A stretch of 64,000 bases of DNA from Saprospiraceae bacterium (GTDB lineage: Bacteria > Bacteroidota > Bacteroidia > Chitinophagales > Saprospiraceae). Shown one piece after another: positions 28,177-38,284 of this stretch. The number at the start of each line of letters is the position of its first letter. Position 1 is the stretch's first letter. The translations under genes and the position numbers were made by a program. Below the pieces are notes generated by a model that did not search any database, had not been told where the DNA came from, and saw nothing but the letters and a program-made list of their open reading frames with translations. The stretch lies in assembly GCA_016714085.1 (NCBI GenBank), contig JADJNW010000015.1, positions 211,625-275,624 on the forward strand, written 5' to 3'.

Positions 28177-30054
28177 ATGAGGATATTATTTAGTTCTTGG
28201 GTACATGTGCTGATTATTATATTGATTGCCAATATTGCTCAAGCGCAAACTAAACCACCCGTGGATCAAAAGAAAAGCGACCAGGTAAAAGTGGATTGGG
28301 CCGATGAATTTTATAATATCCAGGAAGGTGATAAAATTATTCAAAAACTTCGGGGAAATGTAGAATTGCGTCAGGATAGCGTTTATATGTACTGCGATTC
28401 TGCGACGATTGAAAATAATATTTATGTGGTGGCAAAAGGTAATGTATTGATTCAGCAAGGCGATACCACCAATGTTTTCGCGGATTCGGTGGTCTATTGG
28501 GCTGATTTGAAACAAGCATCTTTATTTGGAAATGTAGCTTTGATTAATAATACGCAAAAGTTATTTACAGAACGCCTGGATTATGATGTAAATACTAAAA
28601 CCGCTACTTATTTTGAGGGCGCAACGCTTACCAATAATGAAACCCAGCTTAGTAGCAAACGCGGATATTATTATGTGCGTAATAATGAAATTTTTTTTCG
28701 AGATAGTGTAATTGTTATTGATCCTGATTTTAGCCTGCGCTCGGATACTTTAAAATTCAACACCGAAACCCGGACGGTTTTTTTTCTCGCCCCTACTTTG
28801 ATTACAACCGATAGTAGTAAAATTTATTGCGAAGACGGATTTTATGATACTTATAATAATATAGCCGAATTCCGAGAAAATGCGCAGTACGCACGCGGCG
28901 AAAAACAGCAGGCAACCGCCGATACCATTCATTATGATGGCAAAAATAAGATTTATATCCTTGAAGGAGATGCCCATTTTACAGATACGAATCAAGACGC
29001 CAGCGCCAATACGATTCGCTACGAAGAAATAAATGATAAATATTATTTAACAGGAAATGCCAGTTATAAAGATTCTACCAGAAATATTAAAGCAGAGGAA
29101 ATAATTTATGATCGGAAAAACGAATTGTACTCTACAAAAGGCCGTTCACGTATTATTGATCCACCTCAAATTTTAGAAGCTGATGCGGAGGCTTATACCG
29201 AACTGAATGGCACGGGCGTTGCTTTTGGCAATGTAATTTGGCAGGATACATCAGCGAATTTGACCATATTATGTGAGCGTTCTGATTTTAATCGCAATAC
29301 TAATTATATCAAAGCAACCGGCGGGCAGCGCGGCCGACCTTTACTTATTACAGAAATTGATAATGATTCCTTATTTTTATCTTCTGATACCCTGCTTGCT
29401 TCTCAAGCAATAGATACATTAAGCAATGATACAATACGTACATTATTTGCTTACAATCGAGTACGTATTTATAAAAGCAATTTGCAAGGCATTTGCGATT
29501 CTTTGACTTATAATTCTGCAGATTCTATTTTTCATTTATATAAAGAACCGATTTTATGGTCGGATACTTCGCAGTTTGTAGCAGATACAATGGATTTGCA
29601 GTTGCGTAACGAACAAATTGATCGTATCTTTTTACATAATAATGCTTTTATTGTAAATTCGGCAGATGAGGTTTTTTACAACCAAATCAAAGGGCGCGAT
29701 ATTACAGCTTTTTTTGAAGCAGATGAATTGCGAAAAATGCACGTGGAAGGCAATGCAGAGTCGGTTTATTATGCTACAGATGATGAAAATGCTTACATCG
29801 GTGTAAATAAAATTTTATGTAGTGAAATGACGATGTATTTTGGGAATAATAATATTGATCAAATCCGATTTTACGCTCAGCCCAAAGCAAATTTGATACC
29901 GATGAAACAAGCCAATCACGAAGATTTGAAAATGGAAGGCTTTAGCTGGGAGGTAAGAAAGCGCCCCAAAAATAGGGATGATGTATTTATTGAAATAAAA
30001 ACGGAACTAACAATACCAGCAGCGGATGAGAAAACGAAGACTACTGGCAATTAG
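28177..30054 (+). CDS. OstA-like (LptA/LptD N-domain) outer-membrane biogenesis protein
   Basis: This 625-residue exported protein has a signal peptide (LIANIAQAQ) and is otherwise a succession of OstA-like beta-jellyroll segments: KIIQKLRGNVELRQDSVYMY, NVFADSVVYWADLKQASLFG, TADTIHYDGKNKIYILEGDA and AEEIIYDRKNELYSTKGRSR. These resemble the lipopolysaccharide bridge proteins LptA/LptC and the N-domain of LptD. No barrel is present. A role in LPS transport across the periplasm is the best guess. Its last 29 bases overlap the next gene, which implies translational coupling. Confidence 0.78.
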   Translation: MRILFSSWVHVLIIILIANIAQAQTKPPVDQKKSDQVKVDWADEFYNIQEGDKIIQKLRGNVELRQDSVYMYCDSATIENNIYVVAKGNVLIQQGDTTNVFADSVVYWADLKQASLFGNVALINNTQKLFTERLDYDVNTKTATYFEGATLTNNETQLSSKRGYYYVRNNEIFFRDSVIVIDPDFSLRSDTLKFNTETRTVFFLAPTLITTDSSKIYCEDGFYDTYNNIAEFRENAQYARGEKQQATADTIHYDGKNKIYILEGDAHFTDTNQDASANTIRYEEINDKYYLTGNASYKDSTRNIKAEEIIYDRKNELYSTKGRSRIIDPPQILEADAEAYTELNGTGVAFGNVIWQDTSANLTILCERSDFNRNTNYIKATGGQRGRPLLITEIDNDSLFLSSDTLLASQAIDTLSNDTIRTLFAYNRVRIYKSNLQGICDSLTYNSADSIFHLYKEPILWSDTSQFVADTMDLQLRNEQIDRIFLHNNAFIVNSADEVFYNQIKGRDITAFFEADELRKMHVEGNAESVYYATDDENAYIGVNKILCSEMTMYFGNNNIDQIRFYAQPKANLIPMKQANHEDLKMEGFSWEVRKRPKNRDDVFIEIKTELTIPAADEKTKTTGN

Positions 30055-30790
30055 TATTATTTTACTTTTGAGTATAACCGCAAGGGCTGCAACGCCCTCG
30101 GCGCAACAATTGCAGCGTGCCAATAAGGCATACCAGGCAGGCGATTTTGCGGAAGCGCTTACGCAATACGAAGCTTTAGTGGAAGAAGGCTATCGCTCGG
30201 AGGCATTGTATTATAATCTTGCCAATAGTTATTATCGTACTAATAAAATAGGTAAAGCTATTCTTTTCTACGAAAGGGCGCTCATGCTTGATCCTAATGA
30301 TTCGGATATCCGGCATAATTTACAAGTAGCGCAAAGCCATTTGCAGGATGAGATTGAAGCCTTGCCGACCTTTTTTCTTACAAAATGGATCAACAATTTG
30401 ACCTTGGAATTTGCTACCAATACTTGGACAATCCTGGCATTGATAAGCCTTTGGGTCGGCATTGCAGGGTTAGCGGTTTGGATATTGAGCAAAGTGCGCC
30501 GCACCAAAAAAATTGGATTTACTGCTGGGGTTATATTGATATCATTGAGTTTCATCGCTTTTGCTATTGCAAATTATCGCTCGCAATTGGATCAAGATAG
30601 CCGACGAGCGGTTGTCATGCAACCAAAGGTGGCTCTGCATAGCGCACCTGATACGCAAAGTACCGTCGTTATTGAGGTACATGAAGGCATTACGGTCAGT
30701 TTATTAGATAAAATCGGTGAATGGTATAAGGTATCTTTACCAAATGGCGAAGAAGGCTGGCTACCGCAAAATTCTTTCGAGCGCATTTAA
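30026..30790 (+). CDS. batE: BatE-like TPR and SH3-domain membrane protein
   Basis: This 254-residue protein has a signal peptide (ITARAATPSAQ) and two or three TPR units (ANKAYQAGDFAEALTQYEAL, YYNLANSYYRTNKIGKAILF). Two membrane helices follow near 135-155 and 163-183. A C-terminal bacterial SH3 domain closes it (VALHSAPDTQSTVVIEVHEG, then GEWYKVSLPNGEEGWLPQNS). This is the architecture of BatE from the aerotolerance operon, but the other bat genes are not adjacent here. The start codon lies inside the OstA gene (29-bp overlap). Confidence 0.78.
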   Translation: MRKRRLLAISIILLLSITARAATPSAQQLQRANKAYQAGDFAEALTQYEALVEEGYRSEALYYNLANSYYRTNKIGKAILFYERALMLDPNDSDIRHNLQVAQSHLQDEIEALPTFFLTKWINNLTLEFATNTWTILALISLWVGIAGLAVWILSKVRRTKKIGFTAGVILISLSFIAFAIANYRSQLDQDSRRAVVMQPKVALHSAPDTQSTVVIEVHEGITVSLLDKIGEWYKVSLPNGEEGWLPQNSFERI

Positions 30791-30857
30791 AATAAATACT
30801 TGATAATCAATCAGTTATTTATTAAAAATTGTCAATACTTAATTATCAATAATCAAT

Positions 30858-30887
30858 AAAAAAGCCTCGCCCAAAAGAGCAAGGCTT
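30858..30887 (-). terminator. Terminator of the rplU-rpmA operon
   Basis: On the minus strand AAGCCTTGC...GCGAGGCTT forms a stem followed by T6. It begins 31 bp after the rpmA stop codon. Confidence 0.75.
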
Positions 30888-30917
30888 GAAAAACATAAAG
30901 CTATGAAAACTAAATTT

Positions 30918-31630
30918 TTATTCTTCTTCTTGGTCAACCACTTTTCCACCTTTTAGTTCATCCTGGTACTGCTGCAATTCCTCCCATTTTCCTTTGGAAG
31001 CTAATTGAGCTTGTTTTGCCCAAGTGGCTGGATCGTGCATTTTGTAGCGGCTACCCGCTTCTGCAAGTATTTCTTTCAGCTTTTCAATATCTGCGCTAGC
31101 TAATGCTGACCAGCTATCGATACCTGCATCTTTGAGCAAACCTTCGATTTTTGGGCCTACACCTTCAATAACTTTGAGGTCATCAACCTTTATTTTCTGA
31201 CCCGAAGGTAATGTTATTTTGTCGCCAGAAGAAACTTTCGGTGCGATTTTTTCAACAGCAGGTGTTTCAGTAACTGTTTCTTTTACTGCTGGAGCTTCCG
31301 TTTTAGCTTCGACTATTGGCGCTGCTGCTGGTTCTGGCTTTTTCTTTTCTACTTTGGCTACCGTTTCTACGATCTCCTGGAAAGGAACGATGCTCACGAA
31401 GGTTTTATCTTGTCTTCTACGCTTGAATTCTACCGTACCAGCTACGGCTGCGTGCAGGGTATAATCTTTTCCCATATAAACGTTTTCACCGGCATGGAAT
31501 TTAGTGCCACGCTGACGAACGATGATATTCCCTGCTTTGGCATACTGACCACCATAGAGCTTGACACCCAATCGTTTAGGATTACTATCGCGCCATTCTG
31601 GGTACTACCTTCACCTTTTTTATGTGCCAT
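30918..31630 (-). CDS. rpmA: Ribosomal protein L27 with a C-terminal helix-hairpin-helix extension (frameshift near 31590)
   Basis: The first 20 codons (MAHKKGEGSTQNG, start 31630) are in one frame. The rest (GVKLYGGQYAKAGNIIVRQR, FHAGENVYMGKDYTLHAAVA) is in another from about 31590. One missing C in GGC[C]GCGAT restores the canonical GSTQNGRDSNPKRLGVKLYG. Because L27 is essential and normally single-copy, this indel is almost certainly a sequence error. After the usual ~86 residues the protein goes on for about 150 more: an Ala/Pro/Glu/Val-rich linker, then an HhH-type domain (LKVIEGVGPKIEGLLKDAGI ... LKEILAEAGSRYKMHDPATW) and an acidic tail. Similar extensions are known to me on Bacteroidota L21; here it is on L27. 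It is cotranscribed with rplU upstream. Confidence 0.88.
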
Positions 31631-31686
31631 TTCTTTTAGATTTAAAATTTGAGATATGAGATTTAAAAAGCTTCACCATTTACAGT

Positions 31687-32001
31687 TTATACTGCAATAC
31701 TGTCAATCTTGATCTTGGTGAAACTTTGGCGATGCCCGTTTTTCACGCGGTATCCTTTACGTCTCTTTTTCTTAAATACAATAACCTTGTCACCTTTCTG
31801 GTGGCCAAGTACTGTGGCGTTGACCTTTGCTGCATTTAGCGTCGGCTTGCCAACCGTGACGTTGCCTTCACCTTTTTCAACCAATAAAACTTGATCGAAA
31901 GAGATTTGGTCGCCCTCGGTAGCTTCTAACTGGTGGACGAAGATCTCTTGACCTTCCTCAACTTTGAACTGCTGACCAGCTATGGTTACGATTGCAAACA
32001 T
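31687..32001 (-). CDS. rplU: Ribosomal protein L21
   Basis: This 104-residue large-subunit protein begins MFAIVTIAGQQFKVEEGQEI, the standard L21 start. An upstream in-frame ATG at 32043 would add 14 non-conserved residues, so I use 32001. Conserved segments include EATEGDQISFDQVLLV and the basic RNA-binding end (VIVFKKKRRKGYRVKNGHRQ). It precedes rpmA by 56 bp, the usual rplU-rpmA order. The protein ends at its normal length, with no HhH extension. Confidence 0.95.
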   Translation of the reverse strand: MFAIVTIAGQQFKVEEGQEIFVHQLEATEGDQISFDQVLLVEKGEGNVTVGKPTLNAAKVNATVLGHQKGDKVIVFKKKRRKGYRVKNGHRQSFTKIKIDSIAV

Positions 32002-32078
32002 GAGCGAAATTTTGTTTTGAAAATAATAAAATACAAGCTGCATTCAGATAATTGCAAAGGCAATTCCCAAACGGCTGG

Positions 32079-32109
32079 CAAAGGTAAAACTTTTTTGCGA
32101 TTCTGCCAA
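32079..32109 (-). promoter_or_regulatory. Promoter of rplU-rpmA
   Basis: On the minus strand TTGG (32109-32106), a 19-bp spacer, then TACCTTTG (32086-32079). It matches the Bacteroidota consensus with one change in the -33 box, 77 bp upstream of the rplU start. Confidence 0.55.
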
Positions 32110-32280
32110 GAGTTCCAAGTCCAGAAAAATAGGTTTTATCTTGTTTTGTATTAATTGCACGGTGAAATAATTTTTTCACTATAAACCTATAAGATTTCAA
32201 AAAACTTTACAGATTTGACAAAGAGATAATATATTGAAATCCAATTTATAATGTATGATAATTTTAAAAATTAAAAAAGC

Positions 32281-33510
32281 TTATATCAAGTTGCGCAATC
32301 GGAAATGAATTTTTATGCGTTCATCATTGCGTTTGATGACTAAATTTATTTTTTTGCCCACGCGTTTTTGTAAGCGTTTAGTTATATCGGAAAGGTGCAT
32401 CAAACTTGTGGGGATGCCATTAATAACCTTGATTTCGTCGCCGATTTGAATGCCTGCTTCTTCCGCCGGGCTGCCAGCAATGATATCCACTACATTAAAA
32501 TCGTTCAGATGCAAGCCAGATGCCGCTATAATCAAGCCACTCCTGTCATATTGAAATTTTTTATTAAACGTTTTTTCCGCAGCTATGTACATTTTTTCAT
32601 GGATATAATCAATTGTAATTTCAAAACGATTGAGGATTTGATTACCTAAAATACCGTTTCGACCATTTAAAAAAGAAGAATCAATATCGGGCGGCACTTC
32701 CTGAAAATTGGTAATGACACCTTCCATTGCAAAATCCTCTATTTCTATTTTTTCTATTCTGCCCAAAAATCCTTGTAAATAACCCCCTAATCCCATGCCA
32801 ATTTTGCTGCGAATGTACTTGGGAGGGAGCTCAAAAGCTGGATGGGTATTGGTGTATAACAAGAGTGAAAGGCTTGCACCCGTGTCAATCAGGTATTTGG
32901 CTTGGATGGTCGTATCACTAATTCTGGTAGGACTCACGATATAAGGTTTGTTGCGATGTATTTCCAGCGGAACGATATGATAACGATTGCCACTTGGCGG
33001 TACAAATGTGGCGGGATCATAAAGTGTAATTACTTTGCGTCGGAAATCGATTTTGACTACAAAACGCCTGAAAAGATCGGAGCCCATAATGCCATGCACG
33101 CTAATGCCTCCATATTCTTCAAAGCGAAAATAGTCTTCATCCAAAACAAGGATGGAGCGATTGAGCGCGACCAGATTGTGAATAGATAGCTTGACGCCAC
33201 GCGCCAGGTACGCGTATAATTCGGTGGTAAGGTCAGAACCCAGGAGCGGAAAACGCCTTTCATAGTTGATTTGTAGCAAATCCGTGATTTCACGTCGAGT
33301 CAAAATGGTATGTTCTGCGCCGGTATCAAAAATAAATTTCAATGGGAAAACGTCATTGAAAATGACTCTTACAATGATAAAATTATTCTCGTACTCGAAA
33401 GGAATTTCTACTTTTTTTAGCCCTTTTCGAAACTCCAGGTCATATAATTGCGCTTGAGCGGAAATTACAATCACCATTAAAAACAGCCATGTGGTTAGGA
33501 TGTATTTCAT
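32281..33510 (-). CDS. Retropepsin-like aspartyl protease with PDZ domain
   Basis: This 409-residue exported protein has a signal peptide (VIVISAQA) and two retropepsin-type half domains, each with a catalytic motif (LKFIFDTGAEHTIL and KYLIDTGASLSLLL). A C-terminal PDZ domain follows (GSPAEEAGIQIGDEIKVING, GKKINLVIKRNDERIKIHF). This is a common Bacteroidota combination. It probably acts in the periplasm on proteins or peptides. It stands alone, between the ribosomal operon and a divergent AraC gene. Confidence 0.85.
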   Translation of the reverse strand: MKYILTTWLFLMVIVISAQAQLYDLEFRKGLKKVEIPFEYENNFIIVRVIFNDVFPLKFIFDTGAEHTILTRREITDLLQINYERRFPLLGSDLTTELYAYLARGVKLSIHNLVALNRSILVLDEDYFRFEEYGGISVHGIMGSDLFRRFVVKIDFRRKVITLYDPATFVPPSGNRYHIVPLEIHRNKPYIVSPTRISDTTIQAKYLIDTGASLSLLLYTNTHPAFELPPKYIRSKIGMGLGGYLQGFLGRIEKIEIEDFAMEGVITNFQEVPPDIDSSFLNGRNGILGNQILNRFEITIDYIHEKMYIAAEKTFNKKFQYDRSGLIIAASGLHLNDFNVVDIIAGSPAEEAGIQIGDEIKVINGIPTSLMHLSDITKRLQKRVGKKINLVIKRNDERIKIHFRLRNLI

Positions 33511-33670
33511 AAGTCGGGATATAAGTGAAAAACAAAACTTTTATTGGTAGTTGACGGTTTTTTGAATACTTTTGACTGAAAGTTAAAATTATTTTTACAA
33601 TAAGGAAACGGAAATTAATTAAGGGCAAATAAAATGAGGCAAGGCCTTGAAATATTAATAAAATTACTCA

Positions 33671-34552
33671 ATGGTCATCAAGTATAAAAAACCCTCAGTT
33701 TTCTTGGCGCACCTGGTAAGTCACTTTTGGGAAAAAAACAATCCTCCTGACCATAAAATAGGCTACGAAACAGAGACTGTTTTACCTGAAACCTACCTCA
33801 ATTTGACGTTTTCACTAGGAACGCCTTACTTCCGTTTTTCAGAAAAAGATGGCATATTTGAAAAGCTTCATACGCCTCAGTTAGCTGCTATGCACACAGT
33901 ACGGAACTTTTATAAACATCAGTTGAATAACCATATTTTCGGGATTAAGTTCTTGCCAGGAGGCTTGTATCCATTGGTGTCTAATGATTTTCTCGGTATT
34001 ACGGATGTCACGCTGGATATGGAATTGATTTTTGGCAAGGAGGTCAATGATTTAGCGGATGAATTATATCATTTGCCTGATTTTGAAGGCAGAGTGGCTT
34101 GTATTGAACGATTTTTGATGCAACGCTTGATGGAACGCAAACTGCAAAAATTCAACTTTGTCAGATTGGCGACAACCTATTTATCTACTCAAAATGCGCA
34201 CACAGATATTGCTAAGGTAGCCGAGGAACTGAATACGAACTACAAAGCGCTTTCCCGTACTTTTCATGAGGTGATTGGTATAGCGCCCAAGCAATTTGCG
34301 CAAATGCAGCGTTTTGAAAGGGCTTTACAGTTGCTTTTTTCGGAGATGCAGCTCAGTTGTACCGAGATTGGTTACAAAGCCGGGTATTATGATCAGGCAC
34401 ACTTCATCCGAGAGTTTAAGAAATTTGCTGGTCAAACACCCACCGAATACCTCGAACGCATTCGCCCTGCCGCTCCAAGTGCAGAACGAACTGATTTTCA
34501 GCAGTTTTTCTCGCCGGAGCATTTGTTGTTCTATAATTTAGAAGTTTGTTAG
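33671..34552 (+). CDS. AraC-family transcriptional regulator
   Basis: This 293-residue cytoplasmic regulator has an N-terminal ligand-sensing domain of the DUF6597 type (HFWEKNNPPDHKIGYETETV, then NHIFGIKFLPGGLYPLVSND). The C-terminal AraC domain has two helix-turn-helices (DIAKVAEELNTNYKALSRTF and LSCTEIGYKAGYYDQAHFIR), followed by the family signature FKKFAGQTPTEYLERIRP. No target gene is directly linked: downstream is a 573-bp gap before a SusC gene. It is a candidate, without direct evidence, for the factor that reads the TAGCAAG motif. Confidence 0.85.
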   Translation: MVIKYKKPSVFLAHLVSHFWEKNNPPDHKIGYETETVLPETYLNLTFSLGTPYFRFSEKDGIFEKLHTPQLAAMHTVRNFYKHQLNNHIFGIKFLPGGLYPLVSNDFLGITDVTLDMELIFGKEVNDLADELYHLPDFEGRVACIERFLMQRLMERKLQKFNFVRLATTYLSTQNAHTDIAKVAEELNTNYKALSRTFHEVIGIAPKQFAQMQRFERALQLLFSEMQLSCTEIGYKAGYYDQAHFIREFKKFAGQTPTEYLERIRPAAPSAERTDFQQFFSPEHLLFYNLEVC

Positions 34553-34722
34553 GCAAATGCAGGTACCCACCTTCTAATTTTGTGTTTTTCCCGACAATTC
34601 AGATTTTAATTCTTTTGTCCAAAATATACAATTCCAGCAAGTGGCAATTCTTCAACTTTGCTCGGTAATATTTGGCTCATTTTTTTGATCGAAGTGAAAG
34701 TTTAGTTAGTCATTCTAAGTCG

Positions 34723-34785
34723 CAGATTACTTGGAATCATTACATGGCTTGACAATCTGTTTACGAAATTTAACCAGGTAATCTG
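34723..34785. repeat. 12-bp inverted repeat with 39-bp spacer
   Basis: CAGATTACTTGG (34723-34734) and CCAGGTAATCTG (34774-34785) are inverted copies with one mismatch. The CAGATTAC/GTAATCTG words resemble the ACAGATTAC-type low-complexity intergenic repeats of many bacteria. Confidence 0.4.
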
Positions 34786-34822
34786 TGGCATAGATTTGAT
34801 TATCAAAGATATGATCCAAAAA

Positions 34823-34853
34823 TTAGCCCTAACCATTTCCCAATATAATTTTG
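34823..34853 (+). promoter_or_regulatory. Candidate promoter for the second SusCD operon
   Basis: TTAG (34823-34826), a 19-bp spacer, then TAATTTTG (34846-34853). Good -7, one mismatch in -33, but 272 bp from the start codon. Confidence 0.35.
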
Positions 34854-35125
34854 TTTTATAACTTTATTGAAAAATTATTTTGCTTAATTCTTGTTTTTTT
34901 AAGCAGTATTTTAGACTTTTACAAACCGAAATTAGTGTAAAAAGCACACATAGGGCTATAAATTCTTTGCAAATCACCCATCTGTTACAAAACCAGAAGC
35001 TGAAAACAAATTACAGGAGTAAGTCAGCAGCAGCCACAATTAGTATGCTGTTATAGCATTTTCCCATGTACTGAAGAAGAAATTGTCAGAATAACTTTTT
35101 GTTTTTAACCAAACCGAAGTAATGT

Positions 35126-38109
35126 ATGAAACTTAGAGTCGACTATTGCTCCAAATGGTTACTTGTTGCTCTAATTGTGACGATGGGAAGTTTCGCTTTT
35201 GCACAGCGAACTATCACCGGAAAGGTCACTGATCAGACAACAGGAGACCCTCTTATCGGCGCCAATATCCTGGTGATTGGTACCTCTGTTGGTACAGTTA
35301 CAGATATTGATGGCGCTTACTCACTAGAAGTGCCTGAAGGCGCTACACAAATTGAATTTTCTTACACAGGTTATGCTAGTCAACGAATCACACTGGGTGC
35401 CTCCAATGTATTGGACATTCAGCTCAACGCAGGGGAACTCCTGGAGGAGGTGATTGTGGTTGGTTATGGTACGCAGAAGTCAAAGGAAATCACTAGTGCT
35501 ATTTCCAGCGTAAAAGAAGAAGACTTCAACAAGGGAAATGTATCTAATCCTGCACAGTTGTTGCAAGGAAAGGTAGCAGGTCTATCAGTTACTCGTCCAG
35601 GTAGCAACCCAAACCAAGGATTCAACATTCGTCTGAGAGGTCTCTCTACCGTGGGTGCCAACACTGCGCCTTTGATCATTATCGATGGTGTCATCGGGGC
35701 AGACCTGAATAGTGTTGACCCGAACGACATCGCCTCCATTGATGTATTGAAAGATGGTTCTGCTGCTGCTATTTATGGTACACGCGGTGCCTCCGGGGTG
35801 ATTATTATCAGCACCAAAAAAGGGCAGCAAGGTACAGCCACCGTTGATTACAATGGTTTTGTTACAGCAGATCTGGTAGCAAGCCACGTAGAAGTACTTA
35901 CCGCAGATCAATACCGCTCTTTCCGTGGCGGACCTGATGGTTCTATTCGGGGAACAGACTTAGGCTCTGATACCGATTGGTTCGATGAAATTACGCGCAC
36001 GGGAGTAAATCAGGTGCATAACCTTGCACTTTCTGGCGGTTCTACCAAAACCTCTTATCGTATTTCTGCTAACTATCGCGATAACGAAGGTGTTGCACTC
36101 AATACAGGCTTCACGCAGTTGAATGCTCGTATGAATTTGACACAAAAAGCTTTGAAAGACCGTTTGTCGATTTCATTCAATGTTTCTACTACGAATAGAA
36201 ATGAACAATACGGTTTTAACGAGGCATTCCGCTATGCCACTATCTATAATCCAACAGCACCGATACGTGAATCCACAGAAGAGGCTGTCAGATATGATGG
36301 GTATTTCCAGAGAAACCTGTTTGACTACTACAATCCAGTCGCTATCCTCGAACAAAACGTAAATGAAGCAAAGCGTAACGTGATTTTGGCGAACGTTCGT
36401 GGCGATTTCAAACTTTTGGACAATCTTACCTTGAGCGGTTCTTACTCTCGTGAGCGCAAAACACGTAACGCAGGTAGATATTTTGATAAAAATAGCTTCT
36501 GGGTAGGTGCCAACCGCAATGGCTTAGCTGGTGTGGATTTTAATCAGGATGAATACGAGTTATTTGAAAGTACTGCTGAATTTTTCCAGGACTTCGGTAA
36601 CTTGAATTTCCGGGCATTGGGAGGATACTCTTTCCAGGAATTCACATTCGACGGTTTTGGCTCTGAAGGTGGTAACTTCTTGACCGATGCTTTTGGTTAT
36701 GATAATATCAACGCAGCCCAGGATTTTGATAATGGATTGGGCAATAATTATAGCTATAAAAATACTTATCGGTTGATCGCTTTCTTTGGTCGTGTCAATT
36801 TTAACTTTGACAATACCTATTTCCTTACTGCCAGCTTGCGCAGAGAAGGTACTTCTCGTTTTGGAGAAGACAATCGCTGGGGATACTTCCCTGCTGTTAG
36901 TGCTGGGGTAACACTTACCAATTTGTTCGCAATAAATGGTGTTGATAACTTGAAATTGCGCGTGGGTTATGGTGTAACCGGTAATATTCCAAACGAAAGC
37001 TATTTGTCACTTCGTCGCTTTGGTCCTACGGGCAACTTCTTAGTAAACGGAAATTGGATACCCAGCTATGGCCCTGTTAGTAACCCGAACTCGGATCTGA
37101 AGTGGGAAACGAAGAGCGATATTTCGGTTGGTTTGGATTTCAATTTGATGGACTACAAACTCAACGGTTCTTTGGATTTCTTCTCTACCAGTACACAGGA
37201 TTTGATTCTTAACTTCAACGTGCCTGTTCCACCAAACCTCTTTGGACAGACTTATACCAACGTGGGGGAGTTGAAAAACGCTGGTTTAGAATTAGTATTG
37301 AACTACAATGCGATTACTACACCTAACTTTAGCTGGACAACGGGCATCAACGCAACGCGCTACCTGGAAAATAAGATTGTTTCTCTGTCAGAAGGCGATT
37401 TTAATTTCGGTGGCGTGCGTGATGTTTCTGGCTTCGGTTCTCCTGGTCAAAACGGTACACCGCTGATTCGTATCGAAGAAGGTAAGGCTATCGGTCAAAT
37501 CTGGGGATTGCAATATGCAGGTGTTTCTCCTGAAGGTACTTGGATATTCGTAGATACGGATGGAAACGGTGTGGTAGAAGATGATAAAGACCGCGCAGTC
37601 ATTGGAAATGGACTTCCAAAGGCGCAAGTAGGTTGGAACAACAACTTTACTTATGGCAATCTCGACCTTTCATTCTTTATCGATGGTTTCTTCGGTCATG
37701 ACCTAATCAACTCATACCGTGGTTTTTATGAAGCACCTAATGCCATCGGTTCTTATAATATCCTGGCATCTACATTAGATGATGCTGCATTGGTAAGACT
37801 GAAGGATGCACCTAAATTCTCCAGCTTGCACGTAGAAAATGCTTCCTTTGTTCGCTTGAATAATGCAACATTGGGTTATAACTTTAAGTTGCCAAGCGGT
37901 GGCTCATTCACCAAAAAATCAGATTGTATCTGACCGGTGAGCGCTTATTCTATATTACCAACTATAAAGGTGTTGATCCTGAACCACGCCTCGTAGATGA
38001 TGGTGAAGATAACGCAGGTGATCTTGGTCCTCTGGCACCGGGTATCGACCGCCGTAATACTTGGTACAGAACTGCTGGTGTGACATTTGGTTTGCAACTT
38101 GGATTCTAA
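35126..38109 (+). CDS. SusC-like TonB-dependent receptor, second system (frameshift near 37917)
   Basis: This outer-membrane importer of about 994 residues has a signal peptide (FAFAQ), a CarboxypepD_reg-like domain (ITGKVTDQTTGDPLIGANIL), the plug (VVGYGTQKSKEITSAISSVK, LIIIDGVIGADLNSVDPNDI, AAIYGTRGASGVIIISTKKG) and the barrel. The main frame stops at 37933. The last strands (LYLTGERLFYITNYKGVDPE ... TAGVTFGLQLGF) are in another frame to 38109. One missing A in the A6 run at 37914-37919 restores SFTKK-IRLYLTGE. It is followed by its SusD partner. The absence of nearby glycoside hydrolases leaves the substrate open. Confidence 0.87.
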
Positions 38110-38119
38110 GAGAAGTAAG

Positions 38120-38150
38120 AGCTTAGGAAATCTTTAAGGTTTCCTAAGCT
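38120..38150 (+). terminator. Hairpin between SusC and SusD (second system)
   Basis: AGCTTAGGAAATCTT (38120-38134) and AAGGTTTCCTAAGCT (38136-38150) form a 15-bp stem with one wobble pair and a 1-base loop, followed by TATTTCT. It may attenuate transcription, making less SusD mRNA than SusC, or protect the 3' end. Its centre resembles the palindrome at 17984. Confidence 0.5.
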
Positions 38151-38284
38151 TATTTCTCCGTAATTGTCTGCTTTACTGCATTTTGAAAGTTCAGAAAGAG
38201 AAGAAATTAATCAACAACTTTTGATATATGTAGTTATCATTCTGAACTAACTTAAATCGCTTAAATGTTTAAATTAATTAAACA

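Larger units (their letters stand above)
34553..35125 (+). other. Long non-coding region between the araC-type gene and the second SusC gene
   Basis: It contains a TTTTGTCCAAAAT...CCAGCAAGTGG stretch (about 34616-34650) that recalls the TGGACAAA/AGCAAG words of the 13.9-kb promoter. There is an inverted repeat at 34723-34785, a candidate promoter at 34823-34853 and a TGCTTAA/TTAAGCA hairpin near 34881-34905. No gene is visible. Confidence 0.4.
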
